Shown in pieces: positions 44,495-53,663 of a DNA stretch of 64,000 nucleotides. A model generated the notes under the pieces. It had not been told where the DNA came from. It made no database searches and worked only from the letters and a program-made list of their open reading frames with translations. Position 1 is the stretch's first letter; each line of letters opens with the position of its first letter. Origin of the DNA: an uncultured Paracoccaceae bacterium (GTDB taxonomy: Bacteria; Pseudomonadota; Alphaproteobacteria; Rhodobacterales; Rhodobacteraceae); the NCBI GenBank assembly GCA_937872465.1, contig CALMSR010000050.1, forward strand, positions 124,001 through 188,000, written 5' to 3'. Made by a program: the position numbers and the translations under genes.

Positions 44495-46420
44495 TCACGC
44501 CACTGCCTCCCGCGCCGCGGCCCGCGCCCTGTCCCAGATCCCGCAGAGCCGGGCGTAGCGGCGGGCCATCTCCGCGACGGCCGCCGCGTCATCCATGCCG
44601 CCGGTCATCCAGGCCCGCGCCACCTCGCCGAAGATCGTCCGCCCTACCGCGAAGCCCTTCACCAGGTCGAAGCCCGCCGCGGTCTCGAAGCTCCGCCCGA
44701 GCTCCGCCTCCGGCGCGTCGAGCCCGAGCACGACGATGCCGCGGGTATGGGCGTCGTTCTCCTCGATCGCGGCGATGGCCGATGCCCAGGCCGCCCGCGA
44801 GATCATCGGCTCGAGCTTCCACCAGTCGGGGAAGACCCCGGCCGCGTAGAACTGCCGGATCAGCGTCGCGGTGGTCGCATCGTCGACCGGGCCGACCTTC
44901 GACGGGATGATCTCGAGCAGGAACTCGAGCCGGTTGCGCCGGGAGGCCTCCCAGAGCCGCTTCACCGTCGCCTCCTGCCCGGCGCGCAGGTCGGGCGCGT
45001 CGTCGGGATGGCAGAAGCAGAGCACCTTGGCCACGTCCTCCCGGGCCCATTCGTGGAGCCCGCCGCAGTCGCTGCCGAGCTCGGGCTCCAGCGTCAGCGG
45101 CCGCGATCCCGGCCATTCGCAGGGCCGCCCGATCCAGAGGCCGGAGCCGGAGGCCGCATGCAGCGCCGCGCGTCCCAGCCGGTTGTCGCAGAGGATGCCG
45201 TAGCCCGCACGGCCATCCGCCACGTCGAGCGCGGCCCGGAGGCAGAGCGCCTTGAACGCCCCGATCTTCGCAGGGCTGGCGCCCTCCATCTCCTCGAGCT
45301 GCAGGCGGTGGTCGAAGGCGAAGACCCGCATCTCGGACCAGTCGCCGCCGTGCTCGCGGCCGCGGTTGGTGGCCCAATGCACCTGTTCGAGCGCCGCGTC
45401 GTTGCGCAGATCCGGCCGCACCACGCCGCGGCCGAGGAAGAAGTCGAGCTCGGCCAGCGACGGATAGGCCGGGGTGCAGCCGTGGCGCGACACCGCGAAA
45501 GCGCCGCAGGCATTGGCGAACTTGAGGCTCGTCGGCCAGTCCTGCCCGGTGAGCCAGCCGCGGAGCAGCCCGGAGAAGAAGCCGTCGCCGGCGCCGAGCA
45601 CGTTGAAGACCTCGATCGGGAAGCCCGGCCCGGTCTGGCCGTCGTCGAGGCTCGCGGGGATCGCGCCCTCGAAGGCCACGGCGCCCCTGGCGCCGCGCTT
45701 GCAGACCAGCGTGGCATCGGAGACCGCGCGCACCGCCCGGAGCGCTTCAAGGGTGTCGGTCGAGCCCCCGGCGATGTGGAATTCCTCCTCGGTGCCGACG
45801 ATCAGGTCGAAGAGATGCAGGGTGGATTGCAGCTTGCGCGTCACCGCCGCGCTCTCCACGAAGCGGCTTTCGCCCTCGCCGTGGGAGGCGACCCCCCAGA
45901 GGTTCGGGCGGTAGTCGATGTCGAGCGCCGTCTGCGCCCCGTGCCGCCGCGCGAGCTCCAGCGCCTTGATCACCGCCGCCTCGGTCTGCGGGTGGCTGAG
46001 ATGCGTCCCGGTCGCGAGCACCGCGCGGGCCTCGGCGATGAAGTCCTCGTCGATGTCCGCTTCCGTCAGCCCCATGTCGGCGCACATCTCGCGGTAGAAG
46101 ATCAGCGGGAAATGCTCGTCGTCGCGGATGCCGAGGATCACCAGCGCCGTCAGCCGCTCGGGATCGACCTTCACGCCGCGGGTATCGACCCCCTCGCGCG
46201 CCAGCTGCTCGAGGATGAAGCGACCCATGTGCTCGTCGCCCACCCCGGTGATCACCGCGCTCTTCAGCCCCAGCCGCGCGGTGCCGCAGGCGATGTTGGT
46301 CGGCGAGCCCCCGATGTATTTCGAGAAGCTCCCCATGTCCTCCAGCCGCCCCCCGATCTGGTCGCCGTAGAGGTCCACCGACGAACGGCCGATCGTGATC
46401 AGGTCGAGTGTCTTCGTCAT
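44495..46420 (-). CDS. iolC: Bifunctional 5-dehydro-2-deoxygluconokinase/DUF2090 fusion
   Basis: A 641-residue fusion. Residues ~1-325 form a PfkB/ribokinase: [20 protein letters not shown] at the N terminus and [19 protein letters not shown] with the anion-hole and catalytic Asp. Residues ~345-640 form a DUF2090 TIM barrel ([50 protein letters not shown]), which resembles a class I-type aldolase and is common as a fusion in proteobacteria without a separate iolJ. The protein would phosphorylate 2-deoxy-5-ketogluconate and then split it into dihydroxyacetone phosphate and malonate semialdehyde. The aldolase role is inferred. Start ATG 46420 with GGGGACGGAG. Confidence 0.92.
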   Translation of the reverse strand: MTKTLDLITIGRSSVDLYGDQIGGRLEDMGSFSKYIGGSPTNIACGTARLGLKSAVITGVGDEHMGRFILEQLAREGVDTRGVKVDPERLTALVILGIRDDEHFPLIFYREMCADMGLTEADIDEDFIAEARAVLATGTHLSHPQTEAAVIKALELARRHGAQTALDIDYRPNLWGVASHGEGESRFVESAAVTRKLQSTLHLFDLIVGTEEEFHIAGGSTDTLEALRAVRAVSDATLVCKRGARGAVAFEGAIPASLDDGQTGPGFPIEVFNVLGAGDGFFSGLLRGWLTGQDWPTSLKFANACGAFAVSRHGCTPAYPSLAELDFFLGRGVVRPDLRNDAALEQVHWATNRGREHGGDWSEMRVFAFDHRLQLEEMEGASPAKIGAFKALCLRAALDVADGRAGYGILCDNRLGRAALHAASGSGLWIGRPCEWPGSRPLTLEPELGSDCGGLHEWAREDVAKVLCFCHPDDAPDLRAGQEATVKRLWEASRRNRLEFLLEIIPSKVGPVDDATTATLIRQFYAAGVFPDWWKLEPMISRAAWASAIAAIEENDAHTRGIVVLGLDAPEAELGRSFETAAGFDLVKGFAVGRTIFGEVARAWMTGGMDDAAAVAEMARRYARLCGIWDRARAAAREAVA

Positions 46421-46433
46421 CTCCGTCCCCATC

Positions 46434-47054
46434 TCAGAAACCCTGCTCGCGCAGGAGATTGCAGCTCGCGGCGAGATCCGCGAGCGACCCGGCGACGTTG
46501 CGCGGGTCCCGTTCCTGCTCGATGGTGATGTAGCCCCCGTAGCCGATCTCGCGGAGGAGCCGGTGGATGGCGGGATAGTTGATGCGGCCGCGGCCGATCG
46601 GGCACATGACGCCCTCCGCGCAGGCATCGAAGAAGCGGATGCGGCGCGTCATGGCGTCGGCATGGACGCCCGCGTCGATGTCCTTGAAATGGATGTAGTC
46701 GAGGCGGTCGGCACAGGCCCGGACGGCCGCGACCGGGTCCATGCCGGCATAGTCCAGGTGGCCGGTATCGAGGCAGAGGCCGGCGAGGTCGGGCGCGAGG
46801 TCGCCGGCGATCCGGTCGAGCTCGTCGGCGAATTCGATGTAGCCCCCCGCATGCGGATGGATGACGGCACGCACGCCGTAGCGGTCCCGCGCCGCGAAGA
46901 AGACCAGGCGGTCGGGATCGTCGGTGCAGGTGAAGAAGTCATAGGCGAGGCACCCCGGCTCGGCGCGCGCGGCGGCCTGCGCCGCCGGGGCGCGGGCGAG
47001 GACCTGGTCCCGCGTCCCCGGCTCGAGCTCGATGGTGATGATGACCTTGTACAC
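46434..47054 (-). CDS. Chimeric ORF: N-half monooxygenase-type ABM domain fused to a C-half IolI-like TIM barrel
   Basis: A 206-residue ORF starting at GTG 47054. Residues 1-53 match the antibiotic-biosynthesis monooxygenase (ABM) ferredoxin fold (MYKVIITIELEPGTRDQVLA; AEPGCLAYDFFTCTDDPDRL) but stop halfway through it. Residues 54-206 match only the C-terminal half of a xylose-isomerase-like TIM barrel (YGVRAVIHPHAGGYIEFADE; LCLDTGHLDYAGMDP; DYIHFKDIDAGVHADAM; CPIGRGRINYPAIHRLLREI). The join is in frame with no stop. Looks like the product of an in-frame deletion that merged two neighbouring genes. The frame is intact, so it may still be translated, but neither domain is complete. Confidence 0.7.
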   Translation of the reverse strand: MYKVIITIELEPGTRDQVLARAPAAQAAARAEPGCLAYDFFTCTDDPDRLVFFAARDRYGVRAVIHPHAGGYIEFADELDRIAGDLAPDLAGLCLDTGHLDYAGMDPVAAVRACADRLDYIHFKDIDAGVHADAMTRRIRFFDACAEGVMCPIGRGRINYPAIHRLLREIGYGGYITIEQERDPRNVAGSLADLAASCNLLREQGF

Positions 47055-47063
47055 ACCCGGCCC

Positions 47064-47560
47064 CTAGCGGCTGATCGTGGCCTGCAGCGCGTCGATCGAC
47101 GACTGGATGCCGGCCTCGGTCGACATGGTGAAGTCTTCCATCTCGAGACTGACCCAGCCGTTGTAGCCCATCATGCGGACCACCGAGAAGACTTCTTTCC
47201 ACCATTGCGGGTCGCGGCCCGCCCCGACGGCGACGTAGTTCCAGGTGCGGTTGGCGACGTCGGTGACCTCCCGCAGTTCGAGGAGGCCGTCCACATCCGC
47301 CCGGCCGCGCTCGATGCGCGTGTCCTTGCCGTGCCAATGGTGGATCGCCGGGCCCAGCGCGCGCGCCGAGGCGATCGGGTCCGCGCCCATCCAGATCAGG
47401 TGGCTCGGGTCGAGGTTCATGCCGATCTTGTCGCTGACGCCATTGCGCAGCCGGAACAGCGTCTCGGGGTTCCAGACCCGCATCGCCGAGAAGTTCTCGA
47501 GCGCGTATTTCTCGACGCCGACCTCGTCGGCGAGCCGCACCAGACCCGAGCGGTCCCCCG
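47064..47560 (-). pseudogene. 5'-truncated sugar phosphate isomerase/epimerase (TIM barrel)
   Basis: The C-terminal ~160 residues of an inosose-type sugar isomerase are well preserved (SGLVRLADEVGVEKYALENF; SDKIGMNLDPSHLIWMGADP; HHWHGKDTRIERG; WVSLEMEDFTMS), including the Glu, Asp and His metal ligands of the second half. Upstream of about 47560 the similarity ends abruptly in a dispersed palindromic element (47565-47690). The first half of the barrel is missing, so it is almost certainly inactive, though an in-frame ATG inside the element (47648) keeps the frame open. It sits between iolG and the chimeric ORF. Confidence 0.75.
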
Positions 47561-47564
47561 TGGC

Positions 47565-47690
47565 GGCGCCGCCTTCCCCTCGCGGATCTGGCAAGTGACA
47601 AATCCGCGCGCCGCGGCCGACGAACCGGCACGAGGCAATGCCTCGCATTTGCCGGTTCGGGCTGTCCCCGGCCGATCGAATAGCCCGGAG
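47565..47690. repeat. Dispersed palindromic element, copy B, at the broken gene edge
   Basis: Inverted relative to copy A at 19600-19757: 37-base palindrome at 47622-47658, GATCGGCCGGGGACA-type flank towards iolG and CCAGATCCGCGAGGGGAAGG flank towards the truncated gene (both read on the minus strand). This copy contains a second inverted repeat CGCGGAT...ATCCGCG (47578-47605) where copy A has other sequence. Confidence 0.75.
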
Positions 47691-47696
47691 TTCGCG

Positions 47697-48698
47697 TCAC
47701 GCGATCTCGGAAAGCGCCACGCGCCGCTTCTCCGCGACCGACCGGACGCAGGCCTCGGCCAGCCGGAGCGCCTCCACCCCGTCCGCGCCGCTGGGATCGG
47801 GCGTCCCGTCCCGGGCGATGCAATCGACAAAGGACGCGATTTCAGCGGCATAGGAGGCGGTATAGCGGTTCATGAAGAAGTTGAGCAGCGGCGGCCGGTG
47901 GTAGCCCTCCGCGTCCCCGACCTCGATCGACACCGGCCGCTGGTTCTCCGCCGAGACCACCCCCTTGGAGCCGTGCACCTCGATCCGCTGGTCGTAGCCA
48001 TAGGTCGCCCGCCGCGAATTGCTGATCGCCGCCTGCTTGCCCGAGGCCGTCTCGAGGATCACCGTGACGCTGTCGAAATCCCCGACCTTCCCGATCTCCG
48101 GCTCCACCAGGACCGAGGCATGCGCCGAGACCGAGACCGGGTCCTCCCCGAGCAGGAACCGCGCCATGTCGAGATCATGGATCGTCATGTCCCGGAAGAT
48201 CCCCCCCGAGCGCGCCACATAGGCGAGGTCCGGCGCCGCCGGGTCGCGGGAGGTGATCGTCGCCATCTCGACCGCCCCGATCCGCCCCGCGTCGATGGCA
48301 TCGCGCACCGCCCGGAAATGCGGATCGAAGCGCCGGTTGAAGCCCAGCATCAGCTTCGCCCCGGCCGCCTCCGCCGCAGCGACGACCGCGCGCGCGCGGC
48401 CGACGTCGAGATCGACCGGCTTCTCGCAGAAGACATGCTTTCCGGCCTTGCCGAAGGTCTCGATCAGATCGGCATGGGTATCGGTCGGCGTGCAGATCAG
48501 CACCGCCGCGACATCCGGATCGGCGGCGATCTCGCCCGGATCGCGCGCGATGCAGCCCCATCGGTCGGCGAAGGCCGCCGCCGCCGCCGGCAGCGCGTCG
48601 GCGACGGCGACGAGCCGGGCCTCCGGATTGCCGCGGATCGCGCCCGCATGGACATTGGCGATGCGCCCGGCCCCTATGATCGCGAAATTGATCGGCAT
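47697..48698 (-). CDS. iolG: Inositol 2-dehydrogenase
   Basis: A 333-residue Gfo/Idh/MocA oxidoreductase. FAIIGAGRIANVHAGAIRGN is the NAD-binding fold, CEKPVDLDVGRA has the catalytic Lys, and FRDMTIHDLDMARFLLGEDP the conserved Asp/His pair. All typical of IolG, which oxidises myo-inositol to 2-keto-myo-inositol. ATG 48698 is preceded by GGAGGGAGCG. It lies two bases after the chimeric dehydrogenase stop and 137 bases before the truncated isomerase on the same message. Confidence 0.93.
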   Translation of the reverse strand: MPINFAIIGAGRIANVHAGAIRGNPEARLVAVADALPAAAAAFADRWGCIARDPGEIAADPDVAAVLICTPTDTHADLIETFGKAGKHVFCEKPVDLDVGRARAVVAAAEAAGAKLMLGFNRRFDPHFRAVRDAIDAGRIGAVEMATITSRDPAAPDLAYVARSGGIFRDMTIHDLDMARFLLGEDPVSVSAHASVLVEPEIGKVGDFDSVTVILETASGKQAAISNSRRATYGYDQRIEVHGSKGVVSAENQRPVSIEVGDAEGYHRPPLLNFFMNRYTASYAAEIASFVDCIARDGTPDPSGADGVEALRLAEACVRSVAEKRRVALSEIA

Positions 48699-48700
48699 GG

Positions 48701-50050
48701 TCACGCTCCCTCCACTGCAGCCCAGGCTCCCGTCCGGGCGGATTCGAAAATGGCATCGACCGCGGCCATACTCGCCCGCGCATCGTCGAGCCCGTAGAAC
48801 GGCACGGTCTCGCCGCGCACCGCGCGGGAGAAATTGGTCACCTCCGCCTCGTAATGGTCGAGCGCCGCGAACTCCAGCGTCGTCAGGTCCGATTTTGCAT
48901 GATCCTGCGACCGGTCGATATGGATCAGGTTCGGCTCGGTCCGCGAGGGCACATAGGCCTTCGGCAGGTCGATGCAGGCCCGCTCGCAGACGACCTGGAG
49001 GCTCTGGGCCGAGGCCTGCGCCAGCGAGACCGCGAAGACCGCGTGACGCCCCCGCCCGAAGTCGAGGATCACGCTCGAGAACATGTCGATCCCCCGCGCG
49101 TCGCGGTGGCATTCGGCGAGCGCCCGCAGCGGCTCGCGGCCGAAGACGAAGCGCGCGGCCATCGCCGTGTAGCATCCCAGATCGTAGATCGCGCCGCCGC
49201 CCCATTCGGGCCGCGTGCGGAAGTCGTCCTCCCTCGTCATCATGAAGGAGAGCAGGCTCGACACCGTGCAAACCTCCCCGTGCTCGCCGCTCGCGAGGCG
49301 GGCGCGCAGGGCCTGCCAGCGCGGCTGGTGGCGGACCATGAAGGCCTCGGCGATGCGGAGCCGCGGGTCGATCCCGTCGAACGCCGCCAGCTCCGCGCGG
49401 GTCAGCGCCACCGGCTTCTCGACCAGCACGTGCTTGCCCGCCGCCGCCGCCTTGCGCGCAAATCCCACATGGAGGTGGTTCGGGAGCGCGACATAGACGA
49501 CCTCGACCTCCGGGTCGGCGAGCAGACTCGCCGTCGATGCCCGGGCCGCCCCCCGGCCGACTCGCCGGCGCCTGCCGGTCTCGCCATGCCGCGCCGTCAC
49601 CATGACACCGCCCAGCGCCTTCGCGCCGCGGCGCCGCGGCGCGGACCGGCTCGCAGATCGCCAGGAGCGATCGGCTCGTTCGCCCCGAGCGTGACCGGGA
49701 TGGGAACGGCCCGCCTCGACGAAGGCGACCCGCTCGGCCGCGCCGAAGCCGGTGGTTCGGACGAGGAGCGGCGTCGGCCGCGCGACGGCCACGGGCAGGA
49801 GCGCCATCGTCGCCGAAGCGGCGCTGCAATCGACGACGACGTCGGAGGCATCGCAGAGCGCACCGGCATCGGCCGTCACGAGAAGGCCGAGGGGCCGGAG
49901 CCCGGCGCGATCCCCCAGATCCCTGCCGACGGCCGGCGCGTCAGGCCGCTCGCACCCGCCCGAGAGCGAGCGGAGAGGGCTCTCGCCGATCGCCCGAACG
50001 AGCGCGGCGCCCAAATGGCCACCCGCCCCGGACAGCCCGATTCCGGTCAT
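48701..50050 (-). pseudogene. Chimeric ORF: frameshifted DapB-like N part joined to 5'-truncated Gfo/Idh/MocA dehydrogenase
   Basis: Open for 449 codons, but made of two broken genes. From 50050 to about 49705 it reads as a dihydrodipicolinate-reductase-type protein (MTGIGLSGAGGHLGAALVRA; CERPDAPAVGRDLGD; ATMALLPVAVARPTPLLVRT). There the homologous text jumps to the next frame (IPVTLGANEPI), a frameshift, and the catalytic HH region of DapB is absent. From about 49535 to 48701 it reads as a Gfo/Idh/MocA oxidoreductase starting in mid-Rossmann domain (LLADPEVEVVYVALPNHLHV, GKHVLVEKPVALTRAELAAF, GGGAIYDLGCYTAMAARFVF); the first ~55 residues with GxGxxG are missing. Both parts are probably inactive. 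Confidence 0.7.
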
Positions 50051-50108
50051 CCGCCATGCGCCCGCGATTGCCGGCCCCCGCACCGTTCCGGAGCGAGGGC
50101 CGCCTCCG

Positions 50109-50408
50109 TCAAAGCGGGTCGGAATTCCCGACGGTTCCGGCAAGCCGCGATTCCGGGTGCGGGCGCGCGCGCGCCACCGCCCAGCCGAGCACGGAGATCG
50201 CGCCGAACCAGACGAGAAGGCCCCCGGCCCCGGAAACCTCCGCGACGACGACACCCGGGGCGAAAGCCGCCGCCCAGGCGGCACCGGCATGGCGCCGCCG
50301 CGGTGCAGGCAGGTGGAACACGCGCCGGCGCTTCGGATCGGTGACGGCGAGATGGCTCAAAGCGGCAGCGCTGATCGCCGTCGCGGCGACGGTGACGGAA
50401 AGCATCAT
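50109..50408 (-). CDS. DUF3325-like small membrane protein of iron-uptake cluster
   Basis: A 99-residue protein with three hydrophobic segments (VTVAATAISAAALSHLAV; AGAAWAAAFAPGVVVAEVSG; GLLVWFGAISVLGWAVA). Its start overlaps the PepSY gene stop (ATGATG). In other proteobacteria a small DUF3325 protein follows DUF3649 and PepSY membrane proteins beside a TonB-dependent receptor, the order seen here. Function unknown; linked to siderophore or iron uptake by context. Confidence 0.7.
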   Translation of the reverse strand: MMLSVTVAATAISAAALSHLAVTDPKRRRVFHLPAPRRRHAGAAWAAAFAPGVVVAEVSGAGGLLVWFGAISVLGWAVARARPHPESRLAGTVGNSDPL

Positions 50409-51973
50409 TCCGCCGCTTCCAGGGCGAGGCGCCCGGCAAGGCGTCGGCGCCGGAGGAACCAGATGCCGGCGAGAAGCAGCAGGATGTCGACGGTCAGGAC
50501 ATCGGGCTGGCGGTGGAGGATCGCCTCGGCCCAGGACATGCCGCCGGCTGCCAGGCGCAGCACGGGCAGGCCGACGCAGGTGATGCCGAGAAGACGCAGG
50601 TATCGGGCTTCGAGCGACCCGCGGTCCGGGGCGGCGACACCGACGGCGATGACGGCGGCCGCGCCGGCGACGAAGCTCCACGGCGTCCAGAGGAACGGAT
50701 CCGCTGCCGGCGCCGCCAGGAGGAAGCCCCAGGCCGAGGCCAGCATCGCCAGGGGCAGACCCCAGGCGAAGATGTCGACCGCCCGGGCGAAACCGTCCCA
50801 GACGGCGGCGCCGGCGCGGCGGCGGGTCCAGAGGTGAAGGCCGGACAGCGTCACGAAGCAGAGCGCCACCCCGAGCGCACCCCAGACGATGCGCGAGACT
50901 ACGCCGGCGAAATGGCCGAAATGCAGGGGATACATCAGCCCGTAGAGGGCGCCCCCGACCGATGGCGCCGCACCGACCTGGGGCTGCCGGCCGAGGAAGG
51001 CGCCGGCCGCACCGTCGTAGAGGTTCGTGACATAGAGCACGCCGCCCGCCGCGGGGTCGTGCCAGACATGCACCCTCGCGTCGGCGCGGCCGAAGCGCGC
51101 GATCTCGACGAAGGTGACCGGCCCCGGCGTCCGGCTTCGCGACTCGGCGAGGATGGCGTCGAGATCCGCGAGCGGCGCGGGAGCGGCGTCTTCGGCCACC
51201 GGCGGCTCGAAGAGCGCCGCGGACATCGCCTCTTCATCGCCGCCAAAGGCGATCGAGGCGAGCAGCGGGAAACCGATGGTGCTGGCGAAGCTCAGGAACG
51301 ATCCGGTGAAGGCCAGCACGAAGGCGAAGGGCAGGCTCCAGCTCGCGGCCAGAACGTGTCGATCCCGGGCCGAGACCAGCCGCCCGCCGGGGCGCTCGGC
51401 GACGAAGAGGTCGCGCAGCAGGTGCCGGTGCATGAGCAGCCCCGAGATCACGGCGGCCATCATCGCCAGGCCGAGGATGCCGGTGACGATCAGGCCCCAG
51501 GGGCTCGGCAGATAGAGCTGGACATGCAGGTCGACGAGAAATCGCCGGAGCGCGCTGTCCTCCCAGGCCGCGGGCTGATCCCAGATGAAGCCCTCGTTGC
51601 GCTCGAGAACCTCGCCCGAGGCGGCGTCGAGGCGCAGGATCGTTCCGAGGTCGTCCGGCTCCCCGGTCTTCGGGTTCTCGGCGTGGGTGTGGAAGAAGGC
51701 GAAGATGTCGCGCCCCTCGCCCGCCCAGATGGCGATGTCATCGCGGTAGGCGGCGTCGACATCCGCCGCCGCGGTCCGGATCCGGGCGTCGATCGGCACG
51801 TCGAGCGGACTGGCCGCTCGGACGCCGCCAGCCGACCAGCGACCGATCTCGCCGCTGAAGACCGCCACCGTCCCGGTCGCGATCACCGTATAGAGCAGCA
51901 GCCCCAGGATAGTGCCCGACCATCCGTGAACCGCTGTCAGCCGTCGCAATTGCGCCTGTGAGAGCCTGCTCAT
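50405..51973 (-). CDS. PepSY-associated transmembrane protein (putative inner-membrane ferric reductase type)
   Basis: A 522-residue PepSY_TM family protein: LTAVHGWSGTILGLLLYTVI is the first helix with its conserved His; PepSY-type external regions lie between helices (e.g. RDIFAFFHTHAENP; LVDLHVQLYLPSPWGLIVTG); ASWSLPFAFVLAFTGSFLSF and YGLMYPLHFGHFAGVVSRIV carry further membrane His residues consistent with haem coordination. Proteins of this type (FoxB, PiuB) reduce ferric siderophores or help iron release in the periplasm. Part of one operon with TonB/ExbB/ExbD. Confidence 0.85.
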   Translation of the reverse strand: MSRLSQAQLRRLTAVHGWSGTILGLLLYTVIATGTVAVFSGEIGRWSAGGVRAASPLDVPIDARIRTAAADVDAAYRDDIAIWAGEGRDIFAFFHTHAENPKTGEPDDLGTILRLDAASGEVLERNEGFIWDQPAAWEDSALRRFLVDLHVQLYLPSPWGLIVTGILGLAMMAAVISGLLMHRHLLRDLFVAERPGGRLVSARDRHVLAASWSLPFAFVLAFTGSFLSFASTIGFPLLASIAFGGDEEAMSAALFEPPVAEDAAPAPLADLDAILAESRSRTPGPVTFVEIARFGRADARVHVWHDPAAGGVLYVTNLYDGAAGAFLGRQPQVGAAPSVGGALYGLMYPLHFGHFAGVVSRIVWGALGVALCFVTLSGLHLWTRRRAGAAVWDGFARAVDIFAWGLPLAMLASAWGFLLAAPAADPFLWTPWSFVAGAAAVIAVGVAAPDRGSLEARYLRLLGITCVGLPVLRLAAGGMSWAEAILHRQPDVLTVDILLLLAGIWFLRRRRLAGRLALEAAE

Positions 51974-51977
51974 CGCG

Positions 51978-52313
51978 TCACCCCATCGTCACGGCCACGA
52001 GAAGCCCCTGCCCGAGCGTCAGGGCCGCGAGCACCGCAGCACAGCGCGGAAGCTCCGGCTCGAGACAGGCATAGAAGAACGGAACCGCCCAGAGCAGCGG
52101 CGTCAGCACGATCGCAAGCACGATGTCGTCGACGCCACCGGGCCCGGCTGGCAGCCAGAGCGGCATCGCCGCCATGGTCGCGAGCGATGCGAGCAAGGCG
52201 GCCGGACCGGCCAGGAGCCAGCGCGCGGCGCGTGGATATGCAGCGATAGCGCCGCCGCACGCGCTTCCGATCCGCCGAGCCTTGACGAATACGCTGCGGT
52301 GGCGAGCGGTCAT
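51978..52313 (-). CDS. DUF3649-like membrane protein
   Basis: A 111-residue membrane protein with three helices (RWLLAGPAALLASLATMAAM; VDDIVLAIVLTPLLWAVPFF; AAVLAALTLGQGLLVAVTMG). Position directly before a PepSY_TM gene and after tonB is that of DUF3649 proteins in iron-uptake operons. Its start overlaps the tonB stop codon. Function unknown. Confidence 0.7.
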   Translation of the reverse strand: MTARHRSVFVKARRIGSACGGAIAAYPRAARWLLAGPAALLASLATMAAMPLWLPAGPGGVDDIVLAIVLTPLLWAVPFFYACLEPELPRCAAVLAALTLGQGLLVAVTMG

Positions 52314-53215
52314 CGCACGTCGAACCGGACGGGTGCGGTGATGCTGCGCGGTGCGCCGGGAGGCGGCGCCGGCACCGGCGAGGCGCGGCGGATGAGGGCC
52401 AGGACCGCCTCGTCGAGCTCGGCATGGCCGGAGGAGCGCATCAGCTGGGCCGATTGCACGGCACCGCGATCGTCGATCCGGAACCGCACGAGCACGACGC
52501 CCTCCTCCCGGCGGCGGCGCGCCCCGGAGGGGTACCGCTTGAGCCGTTCGAGATGCGCCATAAGCTGCGCCTGCCACTTCGCCGGCGAGACGCCGCGATT
52601 GCCGGTGGCCGGGCGCGGCGCCGCGGTGGCTTCGGCCTGCTCGGTCCTGACCTGCGCCCGGGCGGCGGCACGGGATTGCTGCGCCGGGCGGGGTTTGTCG
52701 ACCTCCTCGACCTCCTCGACCTCCTGCGCCTTCGGCGCCTCGACGACGCGCAGCTCGTCCGGGCGCGACAGCGGGCGCGTCTCGGCCGGCTCCGCCTCGG
52801 GCAGCACCACCTCCGGCTGAACCGCCGGCCGCACGTCGGCCATCGGCGTCGGCTGGAGCTCCGGCGGGGGCGGCAGCGTCGTCGGCGCATCCGGTGCCGC
52901 GGCCTCGGCGGCCGGGGCCGGCGGGACCGGCGCCGCCATGCTGTCCGGTGCGTCCACGTCGATCTCGGGCGCGTCCATCAGGTCCGGGGCGACCCGCTCG
53001 TCCGCGGCCTGCGGCGCGACCGGCATCGGCGCGAGATCGATGGTGATCGCCGGAGGCGCGGACAGTTCCGGCAAGGGCGCCGCCGGCTGCCTGAGCGCCA
53101 GCAGCGCCGCCACGCTATGCGCCGCGACCGCCACGCCCGCCGCCGCCAGCCAGAGCGCCGCCTGTCCGGCACCCGGCCGGTCCGGCTCCAGGAACATGGC
53201 ATCCGCGGCGCTCAC
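52310..53215 (-). CDS. tonB: TonB energy transducer
   Basis: A 301-residue protein with classical TonB layout: one N-terminal membrane helix (~20-45, LWLAAAGVAVAAHSVAALLA, including the conserved His), a Pro/Ala/Glu-rich linker (~50-215), and a C-terminal domain (~215-301) with KWQAQLMAHLERLKRYPSGA, the YP-type motif, and VVLVRFRIDDRGAVQSAQLM. It transmits proton-motive force from ExbBD to outer-membrane receptors. No TonB-dependent receptor gene is visible in the window. It overlaps both neighbours by four bases. Confidence 0.92.
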   Translation of the reverse strand: MSAADAMFLEPDRPGAGQAALWLAAAGVAVAAHSVAALLALRQPAAPLPELSAPPAITIDLAPMPVAPQAADERVAPDLMDAPEIDVDAPDSMAAPVPPAPAAEAAAPDAPTTLPPPPELQPTPMADVRPAVQPEVVLPEAEPAETRPLSRPDELRVVEAPKAQEVEEVEEVDKPRPAQQSRAAARAQVRTEQAEATAAPRPATGNRGVSPAKWQAQLMAHLERLKRYPSGARRRREEGVVLVRFRIDDRGAVQSAQLMRSSGHAELDEAVLALIRRASPVPAPPPGAPRSITAPVRFDVR

Positions 53216-53658
53216 GGCTGGTCCGGTCCGGTTGCCGTACCGGTCTCCAGGGCGACCAGTGCCACCTTCAGGTATCCCGCGGCACGCATGAGGTCCATGA
53301 CCTCCATCAAGGCACCATAGGGAACGCTCGAATCGGCCCGCAGGAAGATCCGCGTCTCCCTGTCACCCTTCGCGACGCGCTCCAGGGCCTCTCCCAGACC
53401 GTCGCGCCCGACCGCCTGCTCGCCCAGGGTGAGGCCGAGATCCCCCCCGACCGTCAGGTAGACCGGATCGGGGGGCCGCGGCGCCGGGGTGGCGGTGGAA
53501 CTCGGCAGGTCGACGGCCACGTCGACCGTCGCCAGCGGTGCGGCGATCATGAAGACGATCAGCAGGACCAGCATCACGTCGATGAACGGCGTCACGTTGA
53601 TCTCGTGCGCTTCCTCGAAGCCGTCCTCCGCCGTCCTCGGCCCCAGACTCCCCGCCAT
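53212..53658 (-). CDS. exbD: Biopolymer transport protein ExbD
   Basis: A 148-residue protein of normal ExbD size. EINVTPFIDVMLVLLIVFMI is the signature helix with the functional Asp; a periplasmic domain follows (PVYLTVGGDLGLTLG; IFLRADSSVPYGALMEVMDL). It forms the proton channel with ExbB. Its stop overlaps the tonB start. An in-frame upstream extension into the exbB gene is rejected. Confidence 0.93.
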   Translation of the reverse strand: MAGSLGPRTAEDGFEEAHEINVTPFIDVMLVLLIVFMIAAPLATVDVAVDLPSSTATPAPRPPDPVYLTVGGDLGLTLGEQAVGRDGLGEALERVAKGDRETRIFLRADSSVPYGALMEVMDLMRAAGYLKVALVALETGTATGPDQP

Positions 53659-53663
53659 CCCCG

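Noticed and set aside
42735..44558. 607-codon plus-strand frame opposite iolD
   Set aside because: Shadow of the iolD codons; no recognisable domain, whereas iolD is complete on the other strand.
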